Positions 54,370 through 63,789 of a stretch of 64,000 nt of DNA are shown here, one piece after another. The notes under the pieces are model-generated. The model worked only from the letters and a program-made list of their open reading frames with translations, had not been told where the DNA came from and searched no databases. The translations under genes and the position numbers were made by a program. Where the stretch lies: NCBI GenBank assembly GCA_947479085.1, contig CANJYB010000003.1, positions 62,001 through 126,000 of the forward strand, read 5' to 3'. Position 1 is the stretch's first letter. Each line of letters opens with the position of its first letter. The stretch is from Bacteroidota bacterium (lineage in GTDB: Bacteria; Bacteroidota; Bacteroidia; 2-12-FULL-35-15).

Positions 54370-54978
54370 TCAAGATATTTCACTAATAACATCAATTATG
54401 GAAGGGTAGGTGTTTTTTAATACCGTTTTCAGATTCTCCTTTTTAAACCATTTTACTTTTGTAATTCCTTCTTCAGTTTGCGGGGTTAATTTGGAAATTT
54501 CCGGGCATTGCATTTCAAACCAATAAGTGGGTTTCAGAACTTCTTTTTCTTCTAAAAAATAGGTATGATAAGTAGTGTTTAGTTCTTTAATTATTTTCAA
54601 ACCTTTAATGCCGCATTCTTCCTTTACTTCCCTTAATGCACATTGTTTAATTGTTTCCCCTTTTTCTCTTTTTCCTTTTGGCAAATCCCATTTCCCATTC
54701 CTTAAAATGAACAGATATTCTCCCTTAGTGTTTCTAACCAGACCTCCGGCAGCCTCAATAACACGAAATCTGGTTTTAAAAGTAGTGAGTAGTTTTTTTA
54801 AATTTTCACTTTGTATATAAATCTTTTTTACTCCTTTGTTTTTGATGTTCTCTATAAATTGTCGGAGATACTCCTTTGATGTTCTGTCGGAAAAGAGTGC
54901 ACTATACAAGCCTTTTTCTTCAAAATCAAGGTTGTTTGTCAAATAGATTATCTTTTTGCCTGAATATACTTTTATCAT
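54370..54978 (-). CDS. Nudix hydrolase
   Basis: The 202-residue protein has the Nudix box (102-124: GKREKGETIKQCALREVKEECGI, matching G-x5-E-x7-R-E-U-x-E-E-x-G-U). An N-terminal part of about 70 residues, unrelated to the Nudix fold, precedes it (VYSGKKIIYLTNNLDFEEKG). The substrate is a nucleoside diphosphate derivative that I cannot specify. Divergent from pyrE. Confidence 0.9.
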   Translation of the reverse strand: MIKVYSGKKIIYLTNNLDFEEKGLYSALFSDRTSKEYLRQFIENIKNKGVKKIYIQSENLKKLLTTFKTRFRVIEAAGGLVRNTKGEYLFILRNGKWDLPKGKREKGETIKQCALREVKEECGIKGLKIIKELNTTYHTYFLEEKEVLKPTYWFEMQCPEISKLTPQTEEGITKVKWFKKENLKTVLKNTYPSIIDVISEIS

Positions 54979-55020
54979 TTTTTGTTAATTAATTTATAGT
55001 TTTTGGTTTACTTAGTTTAA

Positions 55021-55028
55021 TATCTTTG
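55021..55028 (+). promoter_or_regulatory. -7 box (TATCTTTG) of pyrE
   Basis: An exact TAnnTTTG match 5 bp before the ATG at 55033, so the pyrE transcript is probably leaderless or nearly so. A TTTG at 55002-55005 is the only possible -33 element (15-nt gap). Confidence 0.5.
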
Positions 55029-55032
55029 CGAC

Positions 55033-55674
55033 ATGAAGACGAATGACGAATCTGCGTTAAAAATAGCTGAATTTTTATTACAAATTAAAGCAATTAAATT
55101 ACAACCCAACAAACCTTTTACCTGGGCTTCAGGCTGGAAATCTCCAATTTATTGCGATAACCGTGTTACCCTGTCGTTTCCAAAGGTACGAACTTATATC
55201 CGGCAGGAATTTGTAAAAGGTATTACTGATAACTTTGGCAAACCTGATGTTATAGCAGGAGTTGCTACAGGAGGAATTGCACAAGGTGCACTAGTGGCTC
55301 AGGAGATGGGTTTACCTTTTGTTTACATCCGTTCGGAAGCTAAAAAACACGGACTTACCAATATGATAGAAGGAGTAGTAGAAAAAGGCCAGTCTGTTGT
55401 GGTTATTGAAGATTTAATATCAACCGGTGGAAGTAGTCTGAAAGCGGTGGAGGCTCTTAGAGAAGCAGGATGCGAGGTGAAAGGAATGGCAGCCATATTT
55501 ACTTATGGTTTTAAAACATCCACAGATAATTTCAAAAAAGCAAAATGCAAGTTAATAACCTTAAGTAATTATGAAACATTGATTAAAAAGGCATTGCAAT
55601 CAGAATATATCAATGAAAAGGATATGAAATCTCTGCAGGAATGGAGGGAAAATCCTTCGGAGTGGATGAAATAG
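55033..55674 (+). CDS. pyrE: Orotate phosphoribosyltransferase
   Basis: This 213-residue enzyme transfers ribose-5-phosphate from PRPP to orotate in pyrimidine synthesis. It has FTWASGWKSPIYCDNR, GVATGGIAQGALVAQ and the PRPP motif VVVIEDLISTGGSS (122-135). The family length is normal. It has a promoter immediately upstream and is followed after 64 bp by the SRPBCC protein. Confidence 0.97.
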   Translation: MKTNDESALKIAEFLLQIKAIKLQPNKPFTWASGWKSPIYCDNRVTLSFPKVRTYIRQEFVKGITDNFGKPDVIAGVATGGIAQGALVAQEMGLPFVYIRSEAKKHGLTNMIEGVVEKGQSVVVIEDLISTGGSSLKAVEALREAGCEVKGMAAIFTYGFKTSTDNFKKAKCKLITLSNYETLIKKALQSEYINEKDMKSLQEWRENPSEWMK

Positions 55675-55738
55675 AAAAATTAATAGACTGACTTTTTATG
55701 AATAACATTGAAAGTCTGGATCAATAACTAAATACATT

Positions 55739-56137
55739 ATGACAAATATAGAAAGTGAAAAAGTAGACATTAATAATTCAGCAGAAAATATTTTTAATTT
55801 TTTATCAGATTTTAATAATTTTCAAAAATTGATGCCACCACAGGTCACCAATTGGACTTCTACTCAGGAAGATTGTTCATTTACAATTAATGGAATGGCA
55901 ACAATAGGTATGAAAATTATTGAAAAAAGTCCATTCACTAAAATTACTATTTCTTCAAATGGGAAGGTCCCTTTTGATTTTAAACTATTTGTATTGCTAA
56001 CCGAAATGGATGCTGCAAATTGTATTGGTCAGCTTACCTTTGAGTCGGATATGAACATGATGATGAAAATGATGGTGGAAAAACCGCTTACCAATTTTTT
56101 TAATATGCTTGCTCAAAAAATGAAGGATATAAAATAA
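55739..56137 (+). CDS. SRPBCC (START-like) family protein
   Basis: The 132-residue protein has the helix-grip layout: IESEKVDINNSAENIFNFLSDFNNFQKLMPPQV, FTINGMATIGMKIIEKSPFTKITI, and a long C-terminal helix (MMMKMMVEKPLTNFFNMLAQKMKDI). It probably binds a hydrophobic ligand. It follows pyrE and may share its transcript. Confidence 0.85.
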   Translation: MTNIESEKVDINNSAENIFNFLSDFNNFQKLMPPQVTNWTSTQEDCSFTINGMATIGMKIIEKSPFTKITISSNGKVPFDFKLFVLLTEMDAANCIGQLTFESDMNMMMKMMVEKPLTNFFNMLAQKMKDIK

Positions 56138-56173
56138 AGTGTTTTTAAATTTATTAATGACACTTTTTACTTA

Positions 56174-56923
56174 TTAAATATCTTCTCTCTCCACTTTTCC
56201 TATCCCTTCATTTTTAACATTTGTTTTTTCAGGGTTACCTCTGTATTTTACGCCTCCTACACCTTTTGCATTTACGTTTAATTCTTTTGTTGCATAAACT
56301 TCCGCTGCTCCTATCCCGTCAGCATCCAGGCTTAGTTTCTCCGTTTTTAATTCAAATGCCTGTATTAAACCCAATCCGGAATGATTTATTTTTACCTCTC
56401 TTACATTTCCTTCCAAAACCAACGCTCCAACTATTTCTGACTTTACATTAAGTTGGTTGCCATCCAGTTTAAGTTCAGTCAGGCCCACTCCACTAAAATC
56501 AAGGTCCAGCTTATCAACCATCAGTTTATTCTGACAAGCTAATTTCCCAACTCCTGTTATACTCAATTTAGAAAGATGATTTACACTAATATATATATTT
56601 ATCTTTTTCACCTTACCAATGGAAGCACTGTCGCGCATTTTTACTGAAAGAGTATTATTTTCTACAGAAGTAATTATCAAAGGTTGAATATTTTCATCCG
56701 TTTCCACCTTAACACTTTCCTGTTCATTTTCAGAAAGAATAACATTAAACACCCCTTCTATAGCTATCTGGTTAAACGAGGGCACCGGTCGAGTTTGCGA
56801 CTGAACTGTACCATTTCCGTTTATTTTTGTTGCACTATCGTCATTCGAAATGGTCATATTGTCACAACTGGTCAGCATTATACCTGTGGCGAGAAGCATA
56901 GAAACAAAAAAAGTATTTTTCAT
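56174..56923 (-). CDS. Head GIN domain-containing lipoprotein (DUF2807)
   Basis: The 249-residue lipoprotein (lipobox ATGIMLTSC) has a GIN domain built of repeated short beta units (FNQIAIEGVFNVILSE, VKINHSGLGLIQAFELKTEKLSLDADGIGAAEVYATKELNVNAKGVGGVKYRG). It is predicted to be a right-handed beta-helix at the outer membrane. The function of the family is unknown. Confidence 0.9.
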   Translation of the reverse strand: MKNTFFVSMLLATGIMLTSCDNMTISNDDSATKINGNGTVQSQTRPVPSFNQIAIEGVFNVILSENEQESVKVETDENIQPLIITSVENNTLSVKMRDSASIGKVKKINIYISVNHLSKLSITGVGKLACQNKLMVDKLDLDFSGVGLTELKLDGNQLNVKSEIVGALVLEGNVREVKINHSGLGLIQAFELKTEKLSLDADGIGAAEVYATKELNVNAKGVGGVKYRGNPEKTNVKNEGIGKVEREDI

Positions 56924-57023
56924 AATTAAAGTTTTGGTTATGGTGGTATGACGATTAGTTTCCCTAAAAGTTACAGGGAATTAAAAATATTTATAGGCCC
57001 TTTCAAACAAAAGGTTTTGAGAT

Positions 57024-57031
57024 TAAATTTG
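57024..57031 (+). promoter_or_regulatory. -7 box (TAAATTTG) of pbpC
   Basis: An exact TAnnTTTG match 28 bp before the TTG start at 57060. Confidence 0.45.
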
Positions 57032-57059
57032 CATTAAGCTTCGTCTTTTTTATTTAGTT

Positions 57060-59456
57060 TTGAAATCGAATAAATCAACCCGACACTTGAAACGCTTTTC
57101 CCTGAAATTTAAGAACAAAAAAACTATCGGGTATTCTGTTTTATTCTTGCTTCTGGTTTGGTTTTGGTTTTGTTTGCCCTCTCCCTTGTTCCGTTCGCAT
57201 ACATCAACAGTGCTCGAAGACAATACCGGCAGGCTGCTTGCAGCGAGGATAGCCGATGACGGGCAATGGCGTTTCCCGAAATGTAAAAATGTTCCTTACA
57301 AGTTTGTGGCAAGTATTATCCAGTTCGAGGATAGATCTTTTTTTACACACAAGGGATTTAACCCTTTGGCATTTGGAAGGGCATTGTTCCAGAATATTAA
57401 GGAACGAAGAATAGTGAGCGGTGGAAGTACATTAACCATGCAGGTTATCCGGCTTTCCCGAAAAGGGAAAAACCGTAGCATTTTCGAAAAAATGGTTGAA
57501 ATTATTTATGCAACACGGCTGGAACTTACCTGCTCAAAATTTGAGATACTTTCGCTTTATGCTTCCAATGCACCTTACGGTAGCAATGTGGTAGGCATTG
57601 ATGCTGCTTCCTGGCGCTACTTTGGGAGAGAGGCAAGCAAATTATCATGGGCGGAAGCGGCAACCCTGGCAATTTTGCCAAATGCTCCCAGTTTGATTTA
57701 TCCCGGTAAAAATCAGGAACGGTTGCTTGCAAAAAGAAACCGTCTTCTGGATCAGCTATTTAAGGCAAAGATAATCGATAAAGAAACCTGCGAATTAAGC
57801 AAACAGGAAGGATTACCAGGCAAACCCTTTCCGCTACCGCAAATTGCTCCGCATTTATTACAGCGGGCAGCCAAGGAAGGTTTCGAAGGCCTTCGGATTC
57901 CTTCCACCATTGATGGACATTTGCAGGAACGTGTGAATGAAATTATTGAAAATCATCATAAGCTTTTGAAAGCAAACGAAATTCATAATGCCTGCGCAAT
58001 TGTTCTGGACGTAAATACTGGTAATGTGTTGGCTTACGTTGGTAATACAGATAACACAGGTAAGCCTGAATACGAATCGGATGTGGATGTAATAGTAGCA
58101 CCAAGAAGCACAGGTAGTATATTAAAACCTTTTTTATTTGCATCCATGCTCAATGATGGGGAATTACTTGCCACTACATTGATTCCCGATATCCCAACAC
58201 AGATTGCAGGGTATTCCCCGCAAAATTATAACACCACCTTTGACGGGGCAGTGCCTGCAAAACGAGCATTGGCAAGAAGTTTAAATATACCTGCAGTTCG
58301 TATGCTTCAAAACTACGGTACCGAAAAATTTCATCACAACTTAAAAAAATTAGGAATGACCACCCTTACTTTCACTCCCGACCATTATGGACTTTCAATA
58401 ATACTTGGAGGGGCAGAAGGAAAACTTTGGGACATTGCCGGAATGTATGCCAGCATGGCCAGGACTTTAAATCATTATACCACATATAACGGGCAGTATT
58501 CTGCAGATGATATCCATACTCCCCATTACACTTTCCCAAAGAAAAAGAAAGAATCTGATCTTTCTAAAGAATCTTTTATTGATGCGGCATCTATCTATCA
58601 AACATTTGAGGCAATGGTCGAAGTTTCCCGTCCTGACGAAGATGCCAGTTGGAAACAATATACTTCGGCAAGTAAAGTAGCCTGGAAAACAGGAACCAGT
58701 TTTGGATACCGTGACGGATGGGCTGTTGGTGTCACTCCGAAATACGTTGTTGGTGCATGGGTAGGTAATGCTGATGGGGAGGGTCGACCTGGATTAGTAG
58801 GTATTCAGACAGCTGCTCCCATATTGTTTGATATTTTCAGTTTGTTAAAACCTGGAAAATGGTTTTCACCTCCTTATGATGAGATGGAAAAAATTGCCAT
58901 CTGCCACCAAAGCGGTTCCCGGGCCACCGATATATGTGAACCTAGCGACACCGTTTGGATGCAGAAATCGGGTTTAAGCTCCGAGCCCTGCCGCTACCAC
59001 CGCCTGATTCACCTTGATGAAAGCGGGCAATTCAGGGTGAACAGCAACTGCGAAGATGTAGATAAAATGAAACACGTCAGTTGGTTTGTTTTGCCACCGG
59101 CAATGGAATGGTATTACAAATCTAAAAATTCTACATATAAAGAATTACCACCCCTACGCAAAGACTGTGAAACCAGCAGTTTGAGATCAATGGAATTCGT
59201 TTACCCCAAACAGTTCAGTAAGATTTACGTTCCTTTAGAGTTAAATGGCACCCTGGGGAAAACAGTTTTCCAAGTAGCACACCGCAAGGCCAACGCAATT
59301 GTTTACTGGGACTTAGACGGAACATATATTGGTCTTACAAAGAATATTCATCAAATGGCATTGGCACCGGATGAAGGGATGCATAAAATAACATTAACTG
59401 ATGAAGAAGGCGAAACTGTGGTACAACAGTTCGAAATTGTAAGTAAGAAAAAGTGA
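57060..59456 (+). CDS. pbpC: Penicillin-binding protein 1C
   Basis: This class A PBP has 798 residues. One N-terminal anchor helix is followed by a glycosyltransferase domain (EDRSFFTHKGFNP, GGSTLTMQVIRLSR), a transpeptidase domain with SxxK (Ser 353, Lys 356 in GSILKP), SLN in RSLNIP and KTGTS (Lys 543), and a C-terminal BiPBP_C domain. The start is TTG. PbpC is usually next to an alpha-2-macroglobulin gene (yfhM); none is present here. Polymerises and may cross-link peptidoglycan. Confidence 0.96.
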   Translation: MKSNKSTRHLKRFSLKFKNKKTIGYSVLFLLLVWFWFCLPSPLFRSHTSTVLEDNTGRLLAARIADDGQWRFPKCKNVPYKFVASIIQFEDRSFFTHKGFNPLAFGRALFQNIKERRIVSGGSTLTMQVIRLSRKGKNRSIFEKMVEIIYATRLELTCSKFEILSLYASNAPYGSNVVGIDAASWRYFGREASKLSWAEAATLAILPNAPSLIYPGKNQERLLAKRNRLLDQLFKAKIIDKETCELSKQEGLPGKPFPLPQIAPHLLQRAAKEGFEGLRIPSTIDGHLQERVNEIIENHHKLLKANEIHNACAIVLDVNTGNVLAYVGNTDNTGKPEYESDVDVIVAPRSTGSILKPFLFASMLNDGELLATTLIPDIPTQIAGYSPQNYNTTFDGAVPAKRALARSLNIPAVRMLQNYGTEKFHHNLKKLGMTTLTFTPDHYGLSIILGGAEGKLWDIAGMYASMARTLNHYTTYNGQYSADDIHTPHYTFPKKKKESDLSKESFIDAASIYQTFEAMVEVSRPDEDASWKQYTSASKVAWKTGTSFGYRDGWAVGVTPKYVVGAWVGNADGEGRPGLVGIQTAAPILFDIFSLLKPGKWFSPPYDEMEKIAICHQSGSRATDICEPSDTVWMQKSGLSSEPCRYHRLIHLDESGQFRVNSNCEDVDKMKHVSWFVLPPAMEWYYKSKNSTYKELPPLRKDCETSSLRSMEFVYPKQFSKIYVPLELNGTLGKTVFQVAHRKANAIVYWDLDGTYIGLTKNIHQMALAPDEGMHKITLTDEEGETVVQQFEIVSKKK

Positions 59457-59503
59457 TGGTTGTTTTTTTCTTACCTTGCATGAATCGAAATTGAGATTTT
59501 TTT

Positions 59504-60097
59504 ATGTGGTTGAAATATTTATTGGTTTTTGCTTCTGCAATGGTTGTCGACATTGTACCCCTGCCCCTTCCTCCTGCTTTTGTTATCATGATTTTTTTGC
59601 AGATTGAATTTAAACTTAATGTATGGATAGTAATAATCGTTGGAGTAGCAGGTTCTATTTTGGGTCGCTATATACTTACCTTATACATTCCGAAAATAGC
59701 TGGTAGAATTTTCAATCCTGCAAAAAACGAAGATGTTCAGTTCCTGGGAAAAAAATTAAAAGAAAAAGGGTGGAAGAGCCAAGTTGCTATAATAACTTAT
59801 TCCTTGCTTCCCCTTCCAACCACTCCATTATTTATTGCCGGAGGAATGGCAAAAATGAAACCTTATTTAATTATACCCGCCTTTTTTGTCGGAAAATTTA
59901 TTAGTGATACCATTGCTGTCCTTGTTGGAAAATATGCCGCTGAAAACTCCACTGCTATATTTGAGGGCGCCATTTCATGGAAATCGATTTCAGGATTAAT
60001 ACTTGGTCTTTTACTGGTTGCTGCACTTCTATTTATCGACTGGAGAGCTTGGCTGCAAAACAAAAAGTTCAAATTGAATTTCAGAATATGGAGATAA
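59504..60097 (+). CDS. VTT/DedA-like membrane protein
   Basis: The 197-residue protein has about five membrane segments. It has the VTT (SNARE-associated) core (AGSILGRYILTLYIPKIAG, ITYSLLPLPTTPLFIAGGMAKMKPYLIIPAFFVGKFISD). It lacks the DedA-type long form. Relatives scramble or flip lipids. Ends 5 bp before the convergent acyltransferase gene. Confidence 0.85.
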   Translation: MWLKYLLVFASAMVVDIVPLPLPPAFVIMIFLQIEFKLNVWIVIIVGVAGSILGRYILTLYIPKIAGRIFNPAKNEDVQFLGKKLKEKGWKSQVAIITYSLLPLPTTPLFIAGGMAKMKPYLIIPAFFVGKFISDTIAVLVGKYAAENSTAIFEGAISWKSISGLILGLLLVAALLFIDWRAWLQNKKFKLNFRIWR

Positions 60098-60102
60098 ACC
60101 CT

Positions 60103-61134
60103 TTATCGTTTCTGAAGTTTTAACAAAGATCTTAAATAATTATTCAACCGTTTCCCTGCCGGAATTTCAATCCAATAAGTTATACCTGTAGCCAGTAATA
60201 TAACTATTGTCAAATCAATCAATGCAGCAAACCAGTAATTAAGATGGTGCTGGTTAATTAAGAAAGGAAGTATTACCTCAGTGCTTATTTCCTGGTGAAT
60301 AAGGTAAAGTGCAAATGAGATTTTGCCAAGGAACAATGTAGGTTTCGAAATAATAAATCCAAGTTTATGATTAACAAATAAAATGAATAAAGAAAAGTAG
60401 ATAACCAACATCAAAACATATTGAGGATGACTTATGAATCCACCATTATCTAGAGGAAGAATTTTTACCACGAAACATAAGATTAAAACTATATAGTACC
60501 AAAAACACTTTTCCTGGCAATTAATAATTTTGTAAAACACAATACCCGCTAAAAAAAGTGGTATACACTGAATAAAAGGAATTACCCAAATTACCTTGTT
60601 CAAAACAGTGGAATAATTTGATGCCGGAAAAATATAACCAATAGAAAGTAAGCCAAGAATAATTACACCAGCAGGAATAATATTCTTCACTCCCTTAAAG
60701 GCAAAAAGCAATCCAATTAAAATATAAAATATCATTTCTATTATCAACGTCCAATAGGAACCATCCATACTTGGTGAGTTAAGATAAAACTGAAACATAG
60801 TTAGATTAATTAAATACTGGTGGAATGTGACATTAAATGTTTTGACTCCATAAAAAGTTACAAGAATTTTAACAAGGAAAGTAATAGTGACACAAGTCCA
60901 ATAAGTAGGGTACAACCTTGTAAACCGGTTTACAGCAAATTCAGAAACTTTAGAAACATTACTAATGCTCATAAAGATAACAAAGCCACTGATAAGAAAA
61001 AATAAATCTACTCCTGTAATTCCAACAAAGAAGCCAAGATTTAATTGCTCTCTTCCCATTGAGAAATGAAAGAGAACCACTAATAAGGCAGCCATTCCAC
61101 GAAGCGCATCTAATTCTTTATACCTCACTGCCAT
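60103..61134 (-). CDS. Acyltransferase family 3
   Basis: The 343-residue membrane protein has ten segments. The N-terminal signature LDALRGMAALLVVLFHFSMG carries the catalytic His, followed by FLISGFVIFMSI and LYPTYWTCV. It acetylates or acylates a sugar or lipid at the membrane. It is not in the main polysaccharide cluster, but could modify the polymer. Sixteen bp separate it from the MFS gene upstream. Confidence 0.93.
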   Translation of the reverse strand: MAVRYKELDALRGMAALLVVLFHFSMGREQLNLGFFVGITGVDLFFLISGFVIFMSISNVSKVSEFAVNRFTRLYPTYWTCVTITFLVKILVTFYGVKTFNVTFHQYLINLTMFQFYLNSPSMDGSYWTLIIEMIFYILIGLLFAFKGVKNIIPAGVIILGLLSIGYIFPASNYSTVLNKVIWVIPFIQCIPLFLAGIVFYKIINCQEKCFWYYIVLILCFVVKILPLDNGGFISHPQYVLMLVIYFSLFILFVNHKLGFIISKPTLFLGKISFALYLIHQEISTEVILPFLINQHHLNYWFAALIDLTIVILLATGITYWIEIPAGKRLNNYLRSLLKLQKR

Positions 61135-61149
61135 TTATTTTATGATTGA

Positions 61150-62352
61150 TTATTGTTTTAATCCTCTTACGCACATTACACCTCCTACTAAAATAAGCAA
61201 GGCTGCTGCTGCAAAAGAAGCACCAGGGAAATAAAAAGGGGTTGATTCCTTAGTAAAGAAATAAAAAAGATTAGTCATTATTAATGGAGAAAGAATAGTG
61301 GATACACTCATCAATGCAGTCATCATCCCTTGTAATTCCCCCTGCTCATTTGGTGGCACCCGTCCTGAAATAATACCTTGTATGGCTGGCGGAGCAATAC
61401 CACCAAGGGCATATACAAAAGTAAAAAGGTACATCATCCATGATTGATTTGCAAAAGCAAATAAAGACAGACCTATAAAATAAAATACCAATCCAATGTA
61501 AACCGCATTAGTTGTCCCAAACTTATTCTGAGTCCATTTAATTAAACCTCCCTGCACAATAGAAACCATTATTCCAACAAAAGCCAGTGAGTAACCAATC
61601 TCTCTATCGTTCCAGTGATAAAGAAATTTTGTATAGAAAGGCCAGATAGCCGGCATAACCTGTCCGGCAAGATATAGCATAAACATACCGCCTACCAACA
61701 TTCGTATATGTTTGCTTTTCCTGATTTGTACAAATGCACCAAAAGGATTTGCTCTTCTAATGTCAAATTTTCTTCGGTTTTCTGGTTTCAAAGATTCAGG
61801 CAGAATAAAAAATCCGTACAACCAGTTTAACAAGGAAAAGCAGGCAGCAGCCACAAAAGGTGCGCGGGGACCAAGGCCACTAAACAATCCTCCTAGGATG
61901 GGACCAATGATAAACCCTAAACCAAACGCAGCACCCATCATTCCGAAATTCTGTGCACGTTTTTCAGGAGCACTCACATCAGCAATATATGCAAAGCTGG
62001 TAGTAAAGCTCGCACCACAAATGCCTGCAATAATTCTTCCCACAAAAAGCAAAGGCAATGTAGTAGCAAGAGAAAGGAAAATATAATCGCAACCCAGGCC
62101 AAAAAGAGAAAGCAACAATACTGGTCTTCTGCCATATCTGTCGCTGATACCCCCAAGTACCGGAGCAAATATAAATTGCATAACAGCATATGATGCCATC
62201 ATGTATCCACTATAAGTGGTCGCTTCATTTATTCCAACATGGCTTACCTGGGTAATGATACTGGCAGCAACAGGAAATATAATACCTATACCGATGCAAT
62301 CAATCAGCACGGTAATAAAAATAAAAATTATGGGATTTTTGGAGTTTGCCAT
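61150..62352 (-). CDS. TetA-like MFS drug:H+ antiporter
   Basis: The protein has about 400 residues and 12 segments. MFS motif A is FAPVLGGISDRYGRRPVLLLSL, with the related GRIIAGICGASFTTSFAYIADVSAPEKRAQNFGMMGAAFGLGFIIGPILGG, as in TetA(G)-type pumps. The start at 62352 (MANSKNPIIFIF) is preferred over a longer form. The substrate is unknown; resistance cannot be inferred from sequence alone. Upstream of acyltransferase 3. Confidence 0.9.
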   Translation of the reverse strand: MANSKNPIIFIFITVLIDCIGIGIIFPVAASIITQVSHVGINEATTYSGYMMASYAVMQFIFAPVLGGISDRYGRRPVLLLSLFGLGCDYIFLSLATTLPLLFVGRIIAGICGASFTTSFAYIADVSAPEKRAQNFGMMGAAFGLGFIIGPILGGLFSGLGPRAPFVAAACFSLLNWLYGFFILPESLKPENRRKFDIRRANPFGAFVQIRKSKHIRMLVGGMFMLYLAGQVMPAIWPFYTKFLYHWNDREIGYSLAFVGIMVSIVQGGLIKWTQNKFGTTNAVYIGLVFYFIGLSLFAFANQSWMMYLFTFVYALGGIAPPAIQGIISGRVPPNEQGELQGMMTALMSVSTILSPLIMTNLFYFFTKESTPFYFPGASFAAAALLILVGGVMCVRGLKQ

Positions 62353-62476
62353 AGGGTGACAAATATAAATTATTTTTGTTTTCAATCACCTGTATTAATA
62401 ACTTAACCCAAACCTGTATTTAATTTTATTATTTTAGCAGAAATATAAAAAGGATTATTCAACAGAAGATTATCAA

Positions 62477-63754
62477 ATGGAAAACCAAACAAGAATAAAA
62501 TGCCCAAACTGCGGAACGGATATAGATGTACAGGATATACTGTCTCACCAGTTGGAAGAAGGCATAAAGAAAAAATTCCAGGCAGCATTAGCAATAGAAA
62601 AAAAGAAATATGATTCCCAGGCGGAAGCATTAAATAAATCGAAGGAAGAATTTGAAGCAAGGAAACAAAAGGAGAATGAACTCTTTCAGGAAAAACTGCA
62701 AGCCAAATTAAAAGAGAGTAACCAGTTAATTGAACAAAAATTAAGGACTGAATTAAAAAAAGAGCAGGAAGAACAGTTTGAGGTAATGAACAAAGAACTA
62801 AATGAAAAATCGGAACAAATAAAAGAACTCAATAAAACAAAGGCTGAAATAGAAAAACTGAAGCGGGAAAAACTGGAGTTGAAGGAATCGATAGAAGCTG
62901 AATCGCAAAAGAAACTGAACCAGCAAATAGGAGAAGAAAAGGAAAAAATAAGGAAAATAGAAGAAGATAAAAATGAATTGCGGTTTAAGGAACTCACCAA
63001 ACAATTGGAAGATCAAAAGAAGTTGACCGAGGAAATGAAACGCAAACAGGAACAGGGTTCCATGCAATTGCAGGGAGAAGTACAGGAACTTGCTATAGAA
63101 GAATGGCTGGCTTCTCAGTTCCCCTTAGATACCATCGAAGAAATAAAAAAGGGAGCGCGTGGTGGTGATTGTATACAGGTTATTAACACCCATTCAAGGC
63201 AAAATTGCGGCAGTATTTACTATGAAAGTAAACGCACCAAAGATTTCCAGGCAAACTGGATCGAAAAATTTAAAGCTGACATCCGCACAAAGGGAGCCAA
63301 CATTGGTGTGCTGGTAACTGACGCAAGGCCTGCAGGTATGGACCGTATGGGAATGAAAGATGGAATATGGATTTGCAGTTTCGATGAATTTAAAGGGCTG
63401 TGTTCCGTCTTGCGCGAATCTGTTATACAAGTTAGCATTGCCATCAGTTCTCAGGAAAACAAAGGAGATAAAATGCACATGCTGTATGATTACCTTACCG
63501 GCAATACTTTCCGTTTGCAGGTAGAAGCTATTGTAGAAGGTTTTTCACAAATGAAATCTGACCTCGAAAGTGAGAAACGAGCCATGCAACGCATATGGAA
63601 ACAACGTGAAAAACAAATTGAGAAAGTAACAATTAACACTATAGACATGCATGCTTCTATCAAGGGCATCGCAGGAAATGCTATCCAATCAGTGAAAACG
63701 CTGGAACTTCCCAACCCGACCATTGATTTTGATGAACCGGAAAACAAAGAATAA
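62477..63754 (+). CDS. DUF2130 domain-containing protein
   Basis: The 425-residue protein starts with a CPNCGTDI zinc-ribbon-like motif (10-17), then a coiled coil of about 150 residues. The DUF2130 domain follows (ELAIEEWLASQFPLDTIEEIKKGARGGDCIQVI, GSIYYESKRTKDFQANWIEKFKADI, GVLVTDARPAGMDRMG). It is homologous to restriction-type nuclease cores: D-C-I-x-V then Y-Y-E-S-K resembles PD-(D/E)xK. The function is unknown. A housekeeping gene in many Bacteroidota. Confidence 0.9.
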   Translation: MENQTRIKCPNCGTDIDVQDILSHQLEEGIKKKFQAALAIEKKKYDSQAEALNKSKEEFEARKQKENELFQEKLQAKLKESNQLIEQKLRTELKKEQEEQFEVMNKELNEKSEQIKELNKTKAEIEKLKREKLELKESIEAESQKKLNQQIGEEKEKIRKIEEDKNELRFKELTKQLEDQKKLTEEMKRKQEQGSMQLQGEVQELAIEEWLASQFPLDTIEEIKKGARGGDCIQVINTHSRQNCGSIYYESKRTKDFQANWIEKFKADIRTKGANIGVLVTDARPAGMDRMGMKDGIWICSFDEFKGLCSVLRESVIQVSIAISSQENKGDKMHMLYDYLTGNTFRLQVEAIVEGFSQMKSDLESEKRAMQRIWKQREKQIEKVTINTIDMHASIKGIAGNAIQSVKTLELPNPTIDFDEPENKE

Positions 63755-63789
63755 AATATTATTTATTACTAACTTTGAAAAACAAAACG

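Noticed and set aside
61150-62352. Tetracycline resistance determinant
   Set aside because: TetA-like motifs occur in many unrelated MFS pumps; sequence alone does not show tetracycline transport.
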